DNA of 64,000 nt from an uncultured Ruminococcus sp. (GTDB lineage: Bacteria; Bacillota; Clostridia; Oscillospirales; Ruminococcaceae): positions 46,644 through 110,643 of the forward strand of contig CAJTYV010000006.1 of NCBI GenBank assembly GCA_910584195.1, written 5' to 3'. Numbering within the stretch: the stretch's first letter is position 1; each line of letters begins with the position of its first letter. Shown here piece after piece: positions 32,690 through 40,647 of this stretch. Both the position numbers and the translations under genes were made by a program. Below the pieces are notes generated by a model. It did no database searches. It was not told the DNA's origin and was given only the letters and a program-made list of their open reading frames with translations.

Positions 32690-33127
32690 ATGAAACAGGT
32701 AGAAATATTTTCCGACGGAGCGTGTAGCGGCAATCCCGGACCGGGAGGGTACGGCACGATACTCCGTTTCGGTACAGTCGAAAAGGAGCTGTCAGGCGGA
32801 GAAGCTCATACCACCAACAACCGCATGGAGCTAATGGGCGTTATAGCTGGACTTTCAGCGTTGAAAGAGCCGTGCGGCGTGATACTTACTACTGACAGCA
32901 AGTACGTTGTAGACAGCATAACAAAGGGCTGGGTATATAGCTGGCAGAAAAAAGGCTGGAAGAAGTCGGACGGCAAGCCGGCTCTTAACGTTGACCTATG
33001 GGAACGTCTGCTGCCGCTTCTTGCAAAACATGATGTAAAATTCAACTGGGTAAAGGGTCATGCAGGTCATCCTGAAAACGAAAGATGTGACCGGCTTGCC
33101 GTTGAACAGAGGGATATATACAGCTAA
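32690..33127 (+). CDS. rnhA: Ribonuclease HI
   Basis: 145 residues. The four acidic catalytic residues are D9 (FSDGACSGNPG), E47 (NNRMELMG), D69 (TTDSKYV) and D134 (CDRLA), with the flexible histidine H124 in VKGHAGHPEN. The basic handle region WQKKGWKKSDGKP is present. It degrades RNA in RNA-DNA hybrids. RBS GCGGTGAG. It precedes the cysteine desulfurase gene by 16 bp. Confidence 0.96.
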   Translation: MKQVEIFSDGACSGNPGPGGYGTILRFGTVEKELSGGEAHTTNNRMELMGVIAGLSALKEPCGVILTTDSKYVVDSITKGWVYSWQKKGWKKSDGKPALNVDLWERLLPLLAKHDVKFNWVKGHAGHPENERCDRLAVEQRDIYS

Positions 33128-33143
33128 CGGAGGTCAAAATAAA

Positions 33144-34334
33144 ATGGAAAAAAGGTTTATATATGCGGACAACGCGGCTACGACAGCCGTTTCGGAGGAA
33201 GTTATGAATGCGATGATGCCGCATTTCCGCACGTCCTACGGAAACGCATCGAGCATATACGAGCTTGGACGGAACGCCCAGCGCGATGTTGAAAACGCCC
33301 GTGAAAAGGTGGCGGCGGCTATCGGTGCAGATCCGATTGAAATTTATTTCACAAGCTGCGGCTCGGAATCTGATAACTGGGCAATAAAGGGTATTGCCGA
33401 GCAGCTTTCAAAAAAAGGAAAAAAACATATCGTAACTTCGGTTATCGAGCATCATGCTGTGCTGCATACCACAGAATATCTTGAAAAACACGGTTTTGAG
33501 GTAACGTATGTGCCTGTTGACGAAAAGGGTCTTATCAATGCGGAAGATGTCAGAAAAGCTATACGCGATGATACGGCTCTCGTTTCGATAATGTACGCAA
33601 ACAACGAGATAGGAACTATCCAGCCGATAGACGAGATAGCGGCTATATGCAAGGAAAAGAAAGTACTTTTTCACACCGACGCTGTACAGGCGGTAGGACA
33701 TGTTGAAATTGACGTACACCGTCAGGGTATAGATATGCTGTCGCTGTCGGGTCACAAGATACACGCGCAGAAAGGTATAGGCGCGCTGTATGTGAGAAAG
33801 GGCGTAGTTCTGCCGAATCTCATTCACGGAGGCGGTCAGGAACGAAGAAAGCGCGCCGGTACGGAGAACGTTCCCGCTATCGTGGGACTGGGTACGGCAA
33901 TTGAGATAGCGTGCAGGAATATTGCGGAAAAGGCGGCTGTAGTAACTGAAAAGAGAAACCGTATAATTGACGGACTGCTGACAATTCCATATACTCGTCT
34001 CAACGGCGACAGGGACAAGCGTTTGCCGGGAAATCTGAATATTTCCTTTGAGGGCATCGAGGGTGAATCCCTGCTGCTCATGCTGGATATGTACGGTATA
34101 TGTGCATCGTCAGGCTCGGCGTGTACTTCGGGTTCGCTTGATCCGTCACATGTGCTGCTTGCGATAGGTTTGAAGCACGAGGTTGCGCATGGTTCTCTCC
34201 GTCTTTCAATAGAGGAGGACTTGTCGGAGGAGGACGTTGACTATATTATCGAGACTGTTCCGAAAGTGGCTGAAAAACTTCGCGCCATGTCTCCCGTCTG
34301 GGAAAAGATGATGAAAGGCGAAAAGTACGAATAA
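33144..34334 (+). CDS. Cysteine desulfurase (NifS/IscS type)
   Basis: 396 residues from ATG 33144, after GGAGGT; the frame extends further upstream only by overlapping rnhA. PLP-binding lysine K205 is in LSGHKIHAQKG. The active-site cysteine C327 is in SSGSACTSG within a long loop, typical of class I enzymes. It takes sulfur from cysteine for Fe-S clusters or tRNA thiolation. The scaffold-like gene follows 25 bp later, supporting an Fe-S cluster role. Confidence 0.95.
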   Translation: MEKRFIYADNAATTAVSEEVMNAMMPHFRTSYGNASSIYELGRNAQRDVENAREKVAAAIGADPIEIYFTSCGSESDNWAIKGIAEQLSKKGKKHIVTSVIEHHAVLHTTEYLEKHGFEVTYVPVDEKGLINAEDVRKAIRDDTALVSIMYANNEIGTIQPIDEIAAICKEKKVLFHTDAVQAVGHVEIDVHRQGIDMLSLSGHKIHAQKGIGALYVRKGVVLPNLIHGGGQERRKRAGTENVPAIVGLGTAIEIACRNIAEKAAVVTEKRNRIIDGLLTIPYTRLNGDRDKRLPGNLNISFEGIEGESLLLMLDMYGICASSGSACTSGSLDPSHVLLAIGLKHEVAHGSLRLSIEEDLSEEDVDYIIETVPKVAEKLRAMSPVWEKMMKGEKYE

Positions 34335-34359
34335 TTAATATAGAGGAGAATGAAATATT

Positions 34360-34776
34360 ATGATGTACAGTGATAAGGTAATGGATCATTTTACGAATCC
34401 GCGCAACGTGGGCGAAATTGAAAATGCGGACGGCGTGGGCGAGATAGGCAACGCCAAGTGCGGAGACATTATGAAGATGTACCTGAAAATAGATAACGGT
34501 ACTATAACAGATGCGAAGTTCAAGACGTTCGGCTGCGGAGCTGCTATTGCAACGTCGTCAATGGCTACCGAGCTTATAAAGGGCAAGTCCATAGACGATG
34601 CGCTGAAGCTTACGAATGATGCGGTAGTTGAGGCTTTGGACGGACTTCCGGCAGTCAAGATACATTGTTCAGTTCTTGCGGAACAGGCGGTACGTTCGGC
34701 TTTGTCTGACTATTACACACGTCAGGGCGTAGACCCTCTGCCTATCGTGGGCGAGATAAAGATGCCCGAGGAATAA
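34360..34776 (+). CDS. Fe-S cluster scaffold IscU/NifU N-terminal type
   Basis: 138 residues. The three cluster-binding cysteines are C34 (NAKCGD), C59 (FGCGAAIA) and C103 (IHCSVLAE), with D36 in the usual place. It builds Fe-S clusters from the sulfur delivered by the upstream desulfurase. This minimal two-gene set, without iscR or fdx, is common in Clostridia. Two adjacent ATGs at 34360 and 34363 follow GAGGAGA. Confidence 0.94.
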   Translation: MMYSDKVMDHFTNPRNVGEIENADGVGEIGNAKCGDIMKMYLKIDNGTITDAKFKTFGCGAAIATSSMATELIKGKSIDDALKLTNDAVVEALDGLPAVKIHCSVLAEQAVRSALSDYYTRQGVDPLPIVGEIKMPEE

Positions 34777-34780
34777 AATG

Positions 34781-34815
34781 ATCCCGTCAGAAATTTGGTT
34801 CTGACGGGATTTTTT
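34781..34815 (+). terminator. Terminator after iscU
   Basis: ATCCCGTCAG and CTGACGGGAT arms with a T-run. Confidence 0.9.
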
Positions 34816-34880
34816 ACATATTGGGAAATGCAATTATCTTATGGTGTCAAGTTAACGGAGATTTTGTTTCTTATATTCTC

Positions 34881-35042
34881 TGTTAAAGAGGTAACTCTTG
34901 GTGTCCGTCCTCGTGTATTTGTCGGCATATAGCCATAATAATACAGCTTTAAAAAGACTAAAGGGCTATAACAAATACACGACAACTGAGATTCCAAAGG
35001 GGTCACACCTTTGGCAGGGATTGCAAGGGGACAGAGTCCCCT
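34881..35042 (+). repeat. Variable-arm hairpin element, copy B
   Basis: Left flank CTGTTAAAGAGGTAACTCTT, arms at about 34912-34934 and 34963-34981 (CGTGTATTTGT plus TATAGCC, with a 5-nt bulge), a loop with AGCTTTAAAA, and right flank GACAACTGAGAT.CCAAAGGGGTCAC. A further stem CCAAAGG/CCTTTGG and a hairpin AGGGGAC/GTCCCCT follow. It ends 2 bp before the ispF stop codon. Copy A has the same flanks but different arms. Confidence 0.7.
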
Positions 35043-35043
35043 G

Positions 35044-35523
35044 CTAAAATTCGTCGGTCATAAGAGAAACTGCATGTGCGGAAATACCGAGTTTTTCGCC
35101 GGTGAAGCCGAGATGCTCCTCGGTGGTGGCTTTCACGCTGATGCGCGAGACTTCGCAGCCGCAGGCTTTAGCGATATTTTCGCGCATGGCAGTGATATAA
35201 GGCGCAAGCTTCGGAGCCTGCGCGATGACCGTAGCGTCGATATTTCCGACAGAATAGCCGTTTTTGCGGCAAATAGCGGAAACTCTTTCGAGGAGCTTCA
35301 TGCTGTCCGCACCCCTGTATTCCTCATCGGTATCGGGGAAGTGCTTGCCGATGTCTCCGAGGGCGAGCGCGCCAAGCATCGAATCCATTATGGCATGGAG
35401 AAGAACGTCGGCATCGGAGTGACCCAAAAGACCGACAGAATGGGGAATTTCCACGCCGCCGAGAATAAGCTTTCTGTCCTCGACCAGTTTATGTACATCG
35501 TAACCGTGACCAATTCTGAACAT
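35044..35523 (-). CDS. ispF: 2-C-methyl-D-erythritol 2,4-cyclodiphosphate synthase
   Basis: 159 residues. Metal ligands D9 and H11 (GHGYDVHKL) are present, with LLGHSDADVLLHAI, the signature ALGDIGKHFPDTDEEYRGADS and the C-terminal KATTEEHLGFTG. It catalyses ring closure in the MEP isoprenoid pathway. RBS AAGGAGAG. It follows ispD by 14 bp. Its stop codon abuts the hairpin tail of element copy B. Confidence 0.96.
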   Translation of the reverse strand: MFRIGHGYDVHKLVEDRKLILGGVEIPHSVGLLGHSDADVLLHAIMDSMLGALALGDIGKHFPDTDEEYRGADSMKLLERVSAICRKNGYSVGNIDATVIAQAPKLAPYITAMRENIAKACGCEVSRISVKATTEEHLGFTGEKLGISAHAVSLMTDEF

Positions 35524-35537
35524 ATATACTCTCCTTA

Positions 35538-36212
35538 TTAAAGATTAAGCAGCGTTTCGGCGATCTTAATATCTTCGGGCGTAGTTATCTTTATATTAGT
35601 GTAATCGCCGGCAGTCATGCAGACCTTGCAGCCTATAGCCTCCGCAAGCTGACAGTCGTCCGTAAAATCAAGACCGTGTTCGAGGGCAAAATCAACGCCT
35701 TCAAAGTAGATTTTTTTCTTGAAAATCTGTGGGGTTTGTGTAATATAAAGCGAATTCCTCGGCGGAGTATCGGTAATGAGTCCGCCGTCAACGACCTTGA
35801 TTGTGTCCTTAACAGGCACGCCGAGAGCAGCTCCGCCGAAAACGGAAGCGTCTTTGACAGCCTTTTCGATATGCTCGGGTTTTACGAGAGGTCTTGCGCC
35901 GTCATGAACGGCGATAAGCTCCGTATCGGGAGAGATACGGCGAATACCGTTGATAACGCTTTCCTGACGGGTCTTTCCTCCTGCCGTACAGGTCTTGAAT
36001 TTTGAGATGCCTGCGCTACGTGCTTCTGTTTCTATAGCGGAGAAGTCGGATTCACGAGCGACTATGATGATTTCCTTAACGCTTGGAGCGTGTTCAAAGG
36101 CGAGCATAGTGTGTCCGATAACGAGCCGATCTCCCAGCGGCATGAGTATCTTGTTTACGCCGCCCATGCGTGTGGAATTACCTGCACATACGATAACAAC
36201 TGATGTATTCAT
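35538..36212 (-). CDS. ispD: 2-C-methyl-D-erythritol 4-phosphate cytidylyltransferase
   Basis: 224 residues. The nucleotide-binding N-terminus is VVIVCAGNSTRMGGVNKILMPL. VHDGARPLV and DDCQLAEAIG are also conserved, all typical of IspD. It makes CDP-methylerythritol, two steps before IspF in the MEP pathway. RBS AAAGGAGAA. Confidence 0.95.
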   Translation of the reverse strand: MNTSVVIVCAGNSTRMGGVNKILMPLGDRLVIGHTMLAFEHAPSVKEIIIVARESDFSAIETEARSAGISKFKTCTAGGKTRQESVINGIRRISPDTELIAVHDGARPLVKPEHIEKAVKDASVFGGAALGVPVKDTIKVVDGGLITDTPPRNSLYITQTPQIFKKKIYFEGVDFALEHGLDFTDDCQLAEAIGCKVCMTAGDYTNIKITTPEDIKIAETLLNL

Positions 36213-36270
36213 GGCGTTCTCCTTTTATATCAAGTATTTCTGCTTAAATTCGGTTTGGCAGTATTGTGAT

Positions 36271-37644
36271 CTATTCATTTGGATTTTGACAGGAAACAGT
36301 GTACTCATCGTCCGATAGATAAGTTTTGGGGATAAGAACATAGGCAAGAGTACACTCTCCCTCAGTATTATCCCAGTTCAAGGATATTGAGCTGCCCATA
36401 ACAATATATCTGTCACCGATCTCGGTACGATTCCAACTGTATTTCGTGTTGTCGTTATGGCTGTCGAGTTTTACACACAGGGCGTATTTTTCAAAATCAA
36501 TAGTTCCGTTTTTCTCTAAAATATCGCTTATACTGCCATTTTCCGAGAGAGCGTTGTCATCGCAGAGTTTTACGAAGTCCTCATATTTCTTCTTATCGGG
36601 AATGTAAATACCTTTGAAACCGTGCATATAAGTTTCTTTCCAGACATTACGCATCGCCGATTCAGAAAAACCGTATGCCTCGCCTTTTATAAAGTCGGGG
36701 TCATAGTTAAGGTCGCCGTCTTTTAAGCGTTCCCAGACTCCGCCGTCGGTACATGATATGATCTCATCGGTGAAAATACCGCTTTTACGTGGAAAAGCCG
36801 CAATATTGCAGTATCCCGCCCCCTCTTTATGTGAAAATCCGTATTCATCTCCGATTTTCAGTATCGCATTTGCAGGAGGAGCGTTAAGTTCCACAAAATA
36901 TACATATCGTCCGTACTCATACTCGTTATAATCATCGAGAATGTTATCTACAGGTATATTTAACTGTTCTGCAAGGATATGAAGCTGATCGTCATTTGAA
37001 AGCAGATATTTTCCGTTTGTCTGCGTATTGCATTCAATAGAATCCATGTAGACAGCATCAGCGGTATAAATGAGCGGATATTCTGTATTTTTTGTGCTTT
37101 TTCCGGCAATGATTTTTTCAAAAAGCTTCACAAGATCTTCTGCATATTTATCATTCAGCGTACCTGTAGAATCGCCGGATTCTGTACATACCGTGATCTT
37201 TCCGCTGTCGGGGTCGCGGAAAGAGATAGTGCGTGAGCCTGCGTCGCAGGCAGTAAATTCGGATTTAAGCTCGCTGTTCGTATCAATAAGACAGCCGAGG
37301 GAATAAAGCTGCGAAACATCGTCGCTGTCAATAGTGAATATCGGTTCGGTGCAGTCTCTGAGAATATCAAATTTTTCTATCATATTCTCCTTGTACGAGC
37401 CTGAACCGATCTCCATACTGAAATCAAAAGCATAAACGTCTCCGCCGGTGTCGGCAAAAATGCCCATATCATTATAACCCCATGCGTAATTTACATAACG
37501 TGAGATCAGAAATATCTCGCTTGTTTCGGGTAGTGGGGTTGTTTCGGAGAGAGGGTGGTCTTTGATCGCGGTATTGCCGCATGAACACATCGTAATACCG
37601 CAGATACTAAGTGCAAATAAATTTTTCAGCTTATTTATCATCAT
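36271..37644 (-). CDS. Lipoprotein of unknown function
   Basis: 457 residues. A hydrophobic N-terminus ends in the lipobox ITMCSC, so it is probably lipid-anchored outside the cell. The rest is acidic and soluble with no motif I recognise. Two ATGs (37644, 37641) follow AAGGAAAC. It stands alone: ispD lies downstream with a 58-bp gap and a GT2 gene upstream, separated by 206 bp. A secreted substrate-recognition or spore/envelope role cannot be told apart from sequence. Confidence 0.65.
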   Translation of the reverse strand: MMINKLKNLFALSICGITMCSCGNTAIKDHPLSETTPLPETSEIFLISRYVNYAWGYNDMGIFADTGGDVYAFDFSMEIGSGSYKENMIEKFDILRDCTEPIFTIDSDDVSQLYSLGCLIDTNSELKSEFTACDAGSRTISFRDPDSGKITVCTESGDSTGTLNDKYAEDLVKLFEKIIAGKSTKNTEYPLIYTADAVYMDSIECNTQTNGKYLLSNDDQLHILAEQLNIPVDNILDDYNEYEYGRYVYFVELNAPPANAILKIGDEYGFSHKEGAGYCNIAAFPRKSGIFTDEIISCTDGGVWERLKDGDLNYDPDFIKGEAYGFSESAMRNVWKETYMHGFKGIYIPDKKKYEDFVKLCDDNALSENGSISDILEKNGTIDFEKYALCVKLDSHNDNTKYSWNRTEIGDRYIVMGSSISLNWDNTEGECTLAYVLIPKTYLSDDEYTVSCQNPNE

Positions 37645-37790
37645 AACTATCGTTTCCTTTTTTGTCTTGGGCGGTGCTGCTCTTAATAATTAAGTGTCTG
37701 AAATTTGCACTTTTGTTGCGCAAGAAAGAAAAATTTTTCCTAAAAGCTGTTGAAGCTAACATCGGGATCTCAAAAGGACAATGTTTTTAT

Positions 37791-37818
37791 GTACGGACAC
37801 GACTTGCCGTGTTCATAC
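37791..37818 (-). terminator. Possible terminator after the GT2 gene
   Basis: GTATGAACACG and CGTGTCCGTAC can pair with one mismatch on the reverse strand. There is only an ATAAAAAC stretch after it, so termination is uncertain. Confidence 0.35.
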
Positions 37819-37850
37819 ACATTTAATAAGTTAATGTCATTGCCTTAAAA

Positions 37851-38825
37851 TTATCGTTTTTCGTTATCAGCTTCATTAAGAAAGTCGGCAACGATAAACC
37901 GCGGACGCTGCTTGACTTCGGCGTAAATTTTTCCTACGTATTCGCCGATTATGCCGAGGGCAAGAAGCTGCAAACCTCCGATAAACCATATAGCGCACAT
38001 AGTACTTGACCAGCCCAGCTCGGAATGTCCTGCAATTTTGACCGCAAACGCCCAAATAATGGCAATAACGCTGATAATAGACATTAAAAATCCGACAGTG
38101 GTGATAAGCTTCAGGGGTTTAGTGCTGAACGAGGTAATTCCGTTAATTGCAAAAGAAAGCATTTTTTTCAGCGGATATTTACTTTCTCCGGCAAAACGTT
38201 CCGCGCGTTCGTAATAAACATTGCAGCTTTGGAATCCGATAAGAGGAACGAGTCCGCGCAGAAACAGGTTTACCTCCTTGTAATTGGAAAGCTCTTTAAG
38301 TACGCGGCTGCTCATGAGGCGGAAATCTGCATGATTGTAGACTACGTCCGCTCCCATGACTTTCATAAACTTGTAAAAGCCCTCTGCTGTGAATTTCTTA
38401 AAAAACGTATCTGTTTTTCTTGCGCTTCTTACGCCGTAAACCACATGATTGCCTTCGTGATATTTTTCTACCATGGCGTCAATAGCGTTTATGTCGTCCT
38501 GTAAATCGGCGTCCATTGTTATTGCCATGCTGCAAATATCCCTGACTGTCATAAGTCCGGCAAGCACCGCATTTTGGTGACCGCTGTTCCTTGCAAGATT
38601 TATTCCGGAAAAAAACCGCGGATCGGCAGTATGAAGCTCGCATATTATGTCCCATGTTTTATCTTTAGAACCGTCGTTTACGAAAACTACACGGCTTTCT
38701 TTTGAAATAAGTTCCCGTTCGATAAGAGAAATATATTTTTCTTTCAGACGTTTAGCCGTTTCATGGAGAACAGCCTCCTCATTGTAGCATGGAACGACCA
38801 TATAAAGAGTCTTTTCCTTTGTCAT
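37851..38825 (-). CDS. Family 2 glycosyltransferase (DPM1/GtrB-like), membrane-bound
   Basis: 324 residues. The GT2 domain has VVPCYNEEAVL (about 10-20), the metal-binding DADLQDD motif and the later HADFRLMSS/LRGLVPLIGF segments. Two C-terminal membrane helices (about 228-290) follow. This arrangement fits polyprenyl-phosphate glycosyltransferases that load a sugar on a lipid carrier for cell-surface glycans. The sugar is unknown. RBS CAGGAGAA. Confidence 0.9.
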   Translation of the reverse strand: MTKEKTLYMVVPCYNEEAVLHETAKRLKEKYISLIERELISKESRVVFVNDGSKDKTWDIICELHTADPRFFSGINLARNSGHQNAVLAGLMTVRDICSMAITMDADLQDDINAIDAMVEKYHEGNHVVYGVRSARKTDTFFKKFTAEGFYKFMKVMGADVVYNHADFRLMSSRVLKELSNYKEVNLFLRGLVPLIGFQSCNVYYERAERFAGESKYPLKKMLSFAINGITSFSTKPLKLITTVGFLMSIISVIAIIWAFAVKIAGHSELGWSSTMCAIWFIGGLQLLALGIIGEYVGKIYAEVKQRPRFIVADFLNEADNEKR

Positions 38826-38853
38826 TTCAATTCTCCTGTATGATCAAAATATT

Positions 38854-38886
38854 TTCGGCATTCTCCATTTTAAGGAAAATGCCGAA
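38854..38886 (-). terminator. Hairpin between the signal-peptidase-like and GT2 genes
   Basis: TTCGGCATT..CC and GG..AATGCCGAA arms followed by AAATATTTT on the reverse strand. A second stem (CGGTGTGC/GCGCACCG) lies at about 38895-38920. Confidence 0.5.
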
Positions 38887-38927
38887 TTATTTACCGGTGC
38901 GCTTCGTATACGGCACACCGCTGAAAT

Positions 38928-40121
38928 TTATAATCTGTTTTTCTCGTCCTCTATCATTTTCAAGAGGTCGTCAACGGACATATCCGAAGGCTTTCTTGAA
39001 GATTTTTGACTGCTTTTGCCGAGAATATCGGAAATATCGGGTGAACTGCTCTTTTTGGGCGCAGCGGACTTTGTTTCCGTTGTTCTTGCGGTAGGATTAC
39101 CGCCTCGGAGTTCCGCTACCTGAGCTGCGGAAAGTATACCTGTGTTATCGGAAATAGGCTCGGAAGGTCTTCTTATGTTGTAAGTGCCTGTGCGTTCAGC
39201 TTCGGCTGTCTTTCTGAGCATTTCCTCACGGAGAGTTTCGGCTGTGGGCGCGGGAGATGAAATATTTCCGGGGTTTCTTGCGGCAAAGCTTGATTCGGCG
39301 GTGCTTGTAGGCGAGAAAGACATTGTGCTGCCGAGGTTTCCGGTTTTTTGAGCTTTGAACTGCATTGTACGCTCTTTTTCCTTCTGGTAGGGCGATTCCG
39401 GATTTACCTGTTTTTGTGTGAAGTTTTCTGCGATGGACATTTTTTTACGTTCAAATTCGGGATTAACCGAAACGGCAGGATTAGGCTCATAGAGAGGATC
39501 GGCGGACTTTGCTTTCCTGTTTGAATCATCTTCGTCCTCATCGTATTCATAGAATCCGAAGTTTTCCTCGTCCTCTTCATCGTCGGAAGAACGCGATCTG
39601 AGAATAGAAGAAATTATAAAAATAACAAGTATCAGACCCGTAACGCCGAGAAGAATTATTCTTCCATTTAAATTGCGTGCAAATGAGATAAATCTGCCGA
39701 GCTCTTTGCTTTCGGGATAGCCGGTGCATACAGCTGCAATTTTATCTTTGGTTATGGAACCTTCTGTATCCTCGTGGAAAGAGTCTTTAGTGTAATAAGA
39801 AAGCGAACCGTCCTCGGCCTCTGCTACAAAGCTCACGCTTCTGAGGCAAAGATTTCCGGGATTATCGGCAGGGTAACAGAGAATAATATCGCCTGTAGCG
39901 ATGCTCACTTTAGAAGCGTCCATGGAAATAAGAGCGGCGCCTGTGGTAAGCTCGCCTGCCATGGGGTTATCCTCTCCGATTACATAAATGTATCTTCCGA
40001 AGAGCTTGGGAGTTTTGCCCCCTGCGAATAAAATGTTGACAGCGGCTGATACTATGATAGAAGCGATACAGATGATCGTTATCAGCAGCTTCAGTACGGA
40101 AAATCTTTTTTTTCTTTCCAT
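38928..40121 (-). CDS. Signal-peptidase-I-like membrane protein with long disordered tail, probably inactive
   Basis: 397 residues. Two membrane helices (about 10-32 and 152-172) flank an external domain that resembles the S26/SipW-type signal peptidase fold (GRYIYVIGEDNPMAGELTTGAAL, ATGDIILCYP). The catalytic Ser-Met pair of that family (SGSMEP) aligns with EDNPMAG, so the nucleophile seems lost. After the second helix comes an acidic stretch (DDEEDEENFGFYEYDEDEDD) and a ~200-residue low-complexity tail, predicted cytoplasmic, ending in a short helical segment. It has its own promoter. A non-catalytic scaffold role is possible. Confidence 0.55.
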   Translation of the reverse strand: MERKKRFSVLKLLITIICIASIIVSAAVNILFAGGKTPKLFGRYIYVIGEDNPMAGELTTGAALISMDASKVSIATGDIILCYPADNPGNLCLRSVSFVAEAEDGSLSYYTKDSFHEDTEGSITKDKIAAVCTGYPESKELGRFISFARNLNGRIILLGVTGLILVIFIISSILRSRSSDDEEDEENFGFYEYDEDEDDSNRKAKSADPLYEPNPAVSVNPEFERKKMSIAENFTQKQVNPESPYQKEKERTMQFKAQKTGNLGSTMSFSPTSTAESSFAARNPGNISSPAPTAETLREEMLRKTAEAERTGTYNIRRPSEPISDNTGILSAAQVAELRGGNPTARTTETKSAAPKKSSSPDISDILGKSSQKSSRKPSDMSVDDLLKMIEDEKNRL

Positions 40122-40190
40122 GTTGATGTAATCCTTTCGTTTTTACTTTCTACACACGCACTTTGTTTTCCGAAAAGTGCTTTCTTATTT

Positions 40191-40219
40191 ATTATATCAT
40201 ATTATTTCGGAAATTTCAA
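40191..40219 (-). promoter_or_regulatory. Promoter of the signal-peptidase-like gene
   Basis: Reverse-strand TTGAAA (40214-40219), a 17-bp spacer and TATAAT (40191-40196). The rest of the 40122-40647 gap is very AT-rich, with the glgP promoter near its end and no further gene that I can support. Confidence 0.75.
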
Positions 40220-40486
40220 TCTTTTTTTTTATTTTTTTCAATTTTTTTGCATACAGGGTTTTGACGAACCGGCGGCAAACGTTAATTGTAAGTATAACTA
40301 ATTATAGATTTATCAAATCAACACTGTGTTAATAATTTACTTTATTGTGTTAATGCACATAATTTTCAACAGAAAAATCAAGTTTAAGATATTTTAGACA
40401 TATTAACGCTTTAATTTTTGGTAATAATGTTACCCATTTGCAGTAATATGTAAATTCCGTGGATAAATATTTGTATAAATATACAA

Positions 40487-40515
40487 TTGAAAATTCTCGG
40501 GAAATATGGTAGAAT
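40487..40515 (+). promoter_or_regulatory. Promoter of glgP
   Basis: TTGAAA (40487-40492), a 17-bp spacer and TAGAAT (40510-40515), giving a leader of about 125 nt. A small hairpin GGTGT/ACACC lies at about 40609-40625, shortly before the ribosome site. Confidence 0.65.
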
Positions 40516-40647
40516 AATATTATATACTGATTGTACAAGGAATTAGTTATATTCCGATTGTGTTTCGTATAAGTCTTGCGAATGTATACTTTCAGTAAAA
40601 TTTTTTAAGGTGTCTCCGATACACCGCAATCAGAAAGGAGATCGTTT

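Noticed and set aside
32511..35042. Retron or diversity-generating element
   Set aside because: The hairpin layout recalls a retron msd, but there is no reverse transcriptase or effector gene in the window, so the name is not justified.
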